This document shows positions 7,474 to 9,306 of a DNA stretch of 9,306 nt, in pieces (the stretch's first letter is position 1; the number at the start of each line of letters is the position of its first letter). A model generated the notes under the pieces. The model ran no database searches, was not told where the DNA came from, and worked only from the letters and a program-made list of their open reading frames with translations. A program made the translations under genes and the position numbers. The stretch comes from Limnohabitans sp. (lineage in GTDB: Bacteria; Pseudomonadota; Gammaproteobacteria; Burkholderiales; Burkholderiaceae_C): positions 1 to 9,306 of the forward strand of contig JACDQO010000141.1 in NCBI GenBank assembly GCA_015657605.1. Direction: 5' to 3'.

Positions 7474-7490
7474 CAATTTCGACCTGTAGC
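7462..7490 (+). promoter_or_regulatory. Possible promoter of the acyl-CoA gene pair
   Basis: TTGACG (7462-7467), a 17-base spacer, and TGTAGC (7485-7490). The -35 is good; the -10 matches TATAAT at only three positions. It sits about 65 bases before the 3-hydroxyacyl-CoA dehydrogenase start. Confidence 0.35.
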
Positions 7491-7553
7491 GCAGCCTGAC
7501 CAGCTTCTCTTTTTTCAACGATCTTGCCAAGGGCTTTGAGCCCAGCCATCCAA

Positions 7554-9073
7554 ATGACCGTTTCATTTCAAAAAGTCGCCGTGATCGGCGCCGGTGCCAT
7601 GGGCCGGGGCATTGCCCAAATTGCCGCCCAAGCCGGCAGCCAAGTCTGGCTTTACGACACGCAACCCGAAGCCACTGCCAAAGCCCGCGACGCCGTTTTT
7701 CAGCAGTGGGACAAGCTGCAAGAAAAGGGCCGTTTGTCGGCCGAAGCCGTGGCAGGCCACAAAAGTCGCCTGCAGGGTGCTTCTGCGCTGCAAGATTTGG
7801 CCGAGTGCGATCTGGTGGTCGAGGCCATCGTCGAAAAAATCGACGTCAAGAAAAGCCTGTTCACCGAATTGGAAAAAGTGCTGGCCAGCACAGCCGTGCT
7901 GGTCACCAACACCTCTTCGCTCTCGGTCACGGCCATTGCCGCGGCCTTGCAGCGCCCAGCTTTGTTTGCGGGCTACCACTTCTTTAACCCCGTGCCCCTC
8001 ATGAAGGTGGTCGAGGTGATCGCTGGCCTCAAAACCGACCCATCTGTTTGTAAGCGATTGACCGAGTTTGCGCGCCAAATGGGCCACACGCCGGTTCAAG
8101 CCCAGGACACCCCCGGCTTCATCGTCAACCATGCCGGTCGCGGCTATGGCACTGAAGCCCTGCGCATCGTGAGTGAGGGCGTGGCCGATTTCGCCACCAT
8201 CGACCGCATCCTGCGCGATCAAGTCGGCTTCAAACTCGGCCCCTTCGAGCTATTTGACCTGACGGCCCTGGACGTCTCGCATCATGTGATTGAGGCCATT
8301 TACCACCAGTATTACGAAGAGCCCCGCTACCGCCCCAACGTCATCACCGCCCAAAGGCTGGCCGGTGGCGTGGTCGGCAAAAAAGTGGGCGAAGGCTTTT
8401 ACAAATATGTCGATGGCGCTGCGCAAGTGCCTGCCGAACCACCCGTACCCGTCGTGGACAACATGCCACCCGTGTGGGTCTCACCCCGAGCTGCACGCCG
8501 CATGGATCTGCTGCAGGTCCTGAAAAACTTGGGCGCCAAAATCGAAACGGGTGCCTCACCCTCTCCCGAGGCATTGACCCTCGTGGCGCCCTTGGGCTTT
8601 GACATCACCACGGTGGCCGTGGTCGAGCGCCTGGACCCGGCCCGCACCGTGGGCATCGACATGCTGTTTGAAGACGGCGCCACCAAGCGCCGCGTGCTCG
8701 CCACCAACCCAGCCACCCGCGCCGACATGCGCGATGCCGCACATGCCTTGTTTGCACGCGACGGCAAAGCGGTCTCGGTCATACGCGACAGCGGCGGTTT
8801 TGTCACCCAGCGCGTGGTGGCCACAATCGTCAACATCGCTTCCGACATTTGCCAGCAGCGCATCTGCAGCCCACAAGACCTGGAAACCGCCGTCACCTTG
8901 GGCCTGGCCTACCCCATGGGCCCTTGGCCATGGGCAACCGATTGGGGCCGGACAGCATCCTTGAGGTGTTGTTCAACCTGCAAACGGTTTATGGCGACCC
9001 CCGTTATCGCCCCAGCCCCTGGTTGCGCCGCAGGGGTGCGATTGGCCTGTCACTCATGCACACTGAAGACTGA
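7554..9073 (+). CDS. 3-hydroxyacyl-CoA dehydrogenase, PaaH/PaaC-like, frameshifted near the 3' end
   Basis: The enzyme oxidises 3-hydroxyacyl-CoA to 3-oxoacyl-CoA with NAD in beta-oxidation or phenylacetate-type pathways. The NAD domain has VIGAGAMGRG (GxGxxG at 12-17), VVEAIVE and NTSSLSV. The catalytic pair His142 (HFFNPVPLM) and Glu154 is present. GFIVNHAGRGYG begins the first C-terminal domain; a second one follows after about residue 300. The frame breaks near 8921-8923: upstream reads LGLAYPMGP, and the continuation LAMGNRLGPDSILEVLFNL appears one frame over and ends at the TGA at 9071-9073. Adding one C gives 506 residues, the normal length of this subfamily. Without it, about 97 unrelated residues follow to a stop at 9213-9215, running into the next gene. 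The loss may be a sequencing error in a C-run or a real mutation. ATG 7554 is chosen because it begins just before the Rossmann strand; no good ribosome site is seen, and a GGGCT/AGCCC hairpin (7531-7543) lies just upstream. Confidence 0.88.
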
Positions 9074-9075
9074 AC

Positions 9076-9306
9076 ATGACCGCCCAACTGCTCAGCACCA
9101 GCGAAGGTCAGACCTTGATCCTGACCCTCAGCAACCCGGAGTTTCGCAATGCCCTCGGGCCCGAAATGTACGCTGCCGGGGTCGAGGCCCTGAGCGTGGC
9201 CGAGTCCAGCCCTGAGGTTCGCAGCGTGGTCATCACCGGGGCCAACGGGATCTTTTGCGCGGGCGGCAATTTGCAGCGCCTGCAAAGCAACCGGCAGCTG
9301 CCCCCC
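9076..9306 (+). CDS. Enoyl-CoA hydratase/isomerase (crotonase) family, N-terminal part
   Basis: The first 77 residues of a crotonase-superfamily enzyme, cut by the window end. NPEFRNALGPEMY is the conserved N-terminal substrate-binding strand and helix. SVVITGANGIFCAGGNLQRL is the first oxyanion-hole motif, with CAGGN in place of the more usual CAGxD. From memory this CAGGNLxRL form fits proteins annotated as oxepin-CoA hydrolase, alternative type, in Burkholderiales, which would fit phenylacetate degradation. An ordinary enoyl-CoA hydratase remains possible. The ATG starts two bases after the TGA of the dehydrogenase's proper frame, so translational coupling is expected; the frameshift upstream would make ribosomes pass over this start before stopping at 9215. 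Confidence 0.87.
   Translation, partial: MTAQLLSTSEGQTLILTLSNPEFRNALGPEMYAAGVEALSVAESSPEVRSVVITGANGIFCAGGNLQRLQSNRQLPP

Noticed and set aside
9074..9215. The extended out-of-frame tail of the hydroxyacyl-CoA dehydrogenase as a fusion domain
   Set aside because: It is the crotonase gene read in the wrong frame after the single-base shift; it shows no domain.

Overview
The window looks like chromosomal core DNA of a betaproteobacterium, most likely Burkholderiales, family Comamonadaceae (Limnohabitans/Rhodoferax-like). This is inferred from gene order and protein character: lpxK, a YcaR/Trm112-like gene, kdsB and adk in a row, then lexA followed by a small conserved protein of unknown function, then a two-C-domain 3-hydroxyacyl-CoA dehydrogenase beside a crotonase. 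No mobile element, tRNA, rRNA or CRISPR array was seen.

Layout. (1) 1-1849, minus strand: the 5' part of an iron superoxide dismutase gene (sodB, cut by the window edge) and complete xseA, the exonuclease VII large subunit. A spacer with short hairpins lies between them. (2) 1850-2269: a gene-poor, relatively AT-rich divergent intergenic region with tandem DnaA-box-like sequences. (3) 2270-4278, plus strand: lpxK, a 68-residue Trm112/YcaR-like gene and kdsB, closely spaced. lpxK and kdsB both serve lipopolysaccharide (lipid A and Kdo) synthesis. (4) 4279-5150: adk with its own leader, which carries two inverted repeats, and two intrinsic terminators behind it. (5) 5190-6364: lexA, with two LexA-like boxes over its own promoter, then the small protein of unknown function. 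(6) 6431-7447: a D-2-hydroxyacid dehydrogenase. (7) 7554-9306: a fatty-acid/phenylacetate-type CoA pathway pair, consisting of a 3-hydroxyacyl-CoA dehydrogenase whose reading frame is broken near its C-terminus, and the start of an enoyl-CoA hydratase/oxepin-CoA-hydrolase-like crotonase cut by the window edge.

The genes are mainly housekeeping: oxidative stress defence (sodB), DNA repair (xseA, lexA), outer-membrane biogenesis (lpxK, kdsB), nucleotide balance (adk) and acyl-CoA catabolism. No clear new multi-gene system is present. The points most worth a second look are the frameshift in the hydroxyacyl-CoA dehydrogenase, the DnaA boxes outside any obvious origin, the tandem LexA operator, the uncharacterised protein after lexA, and the palindromic adk leader.
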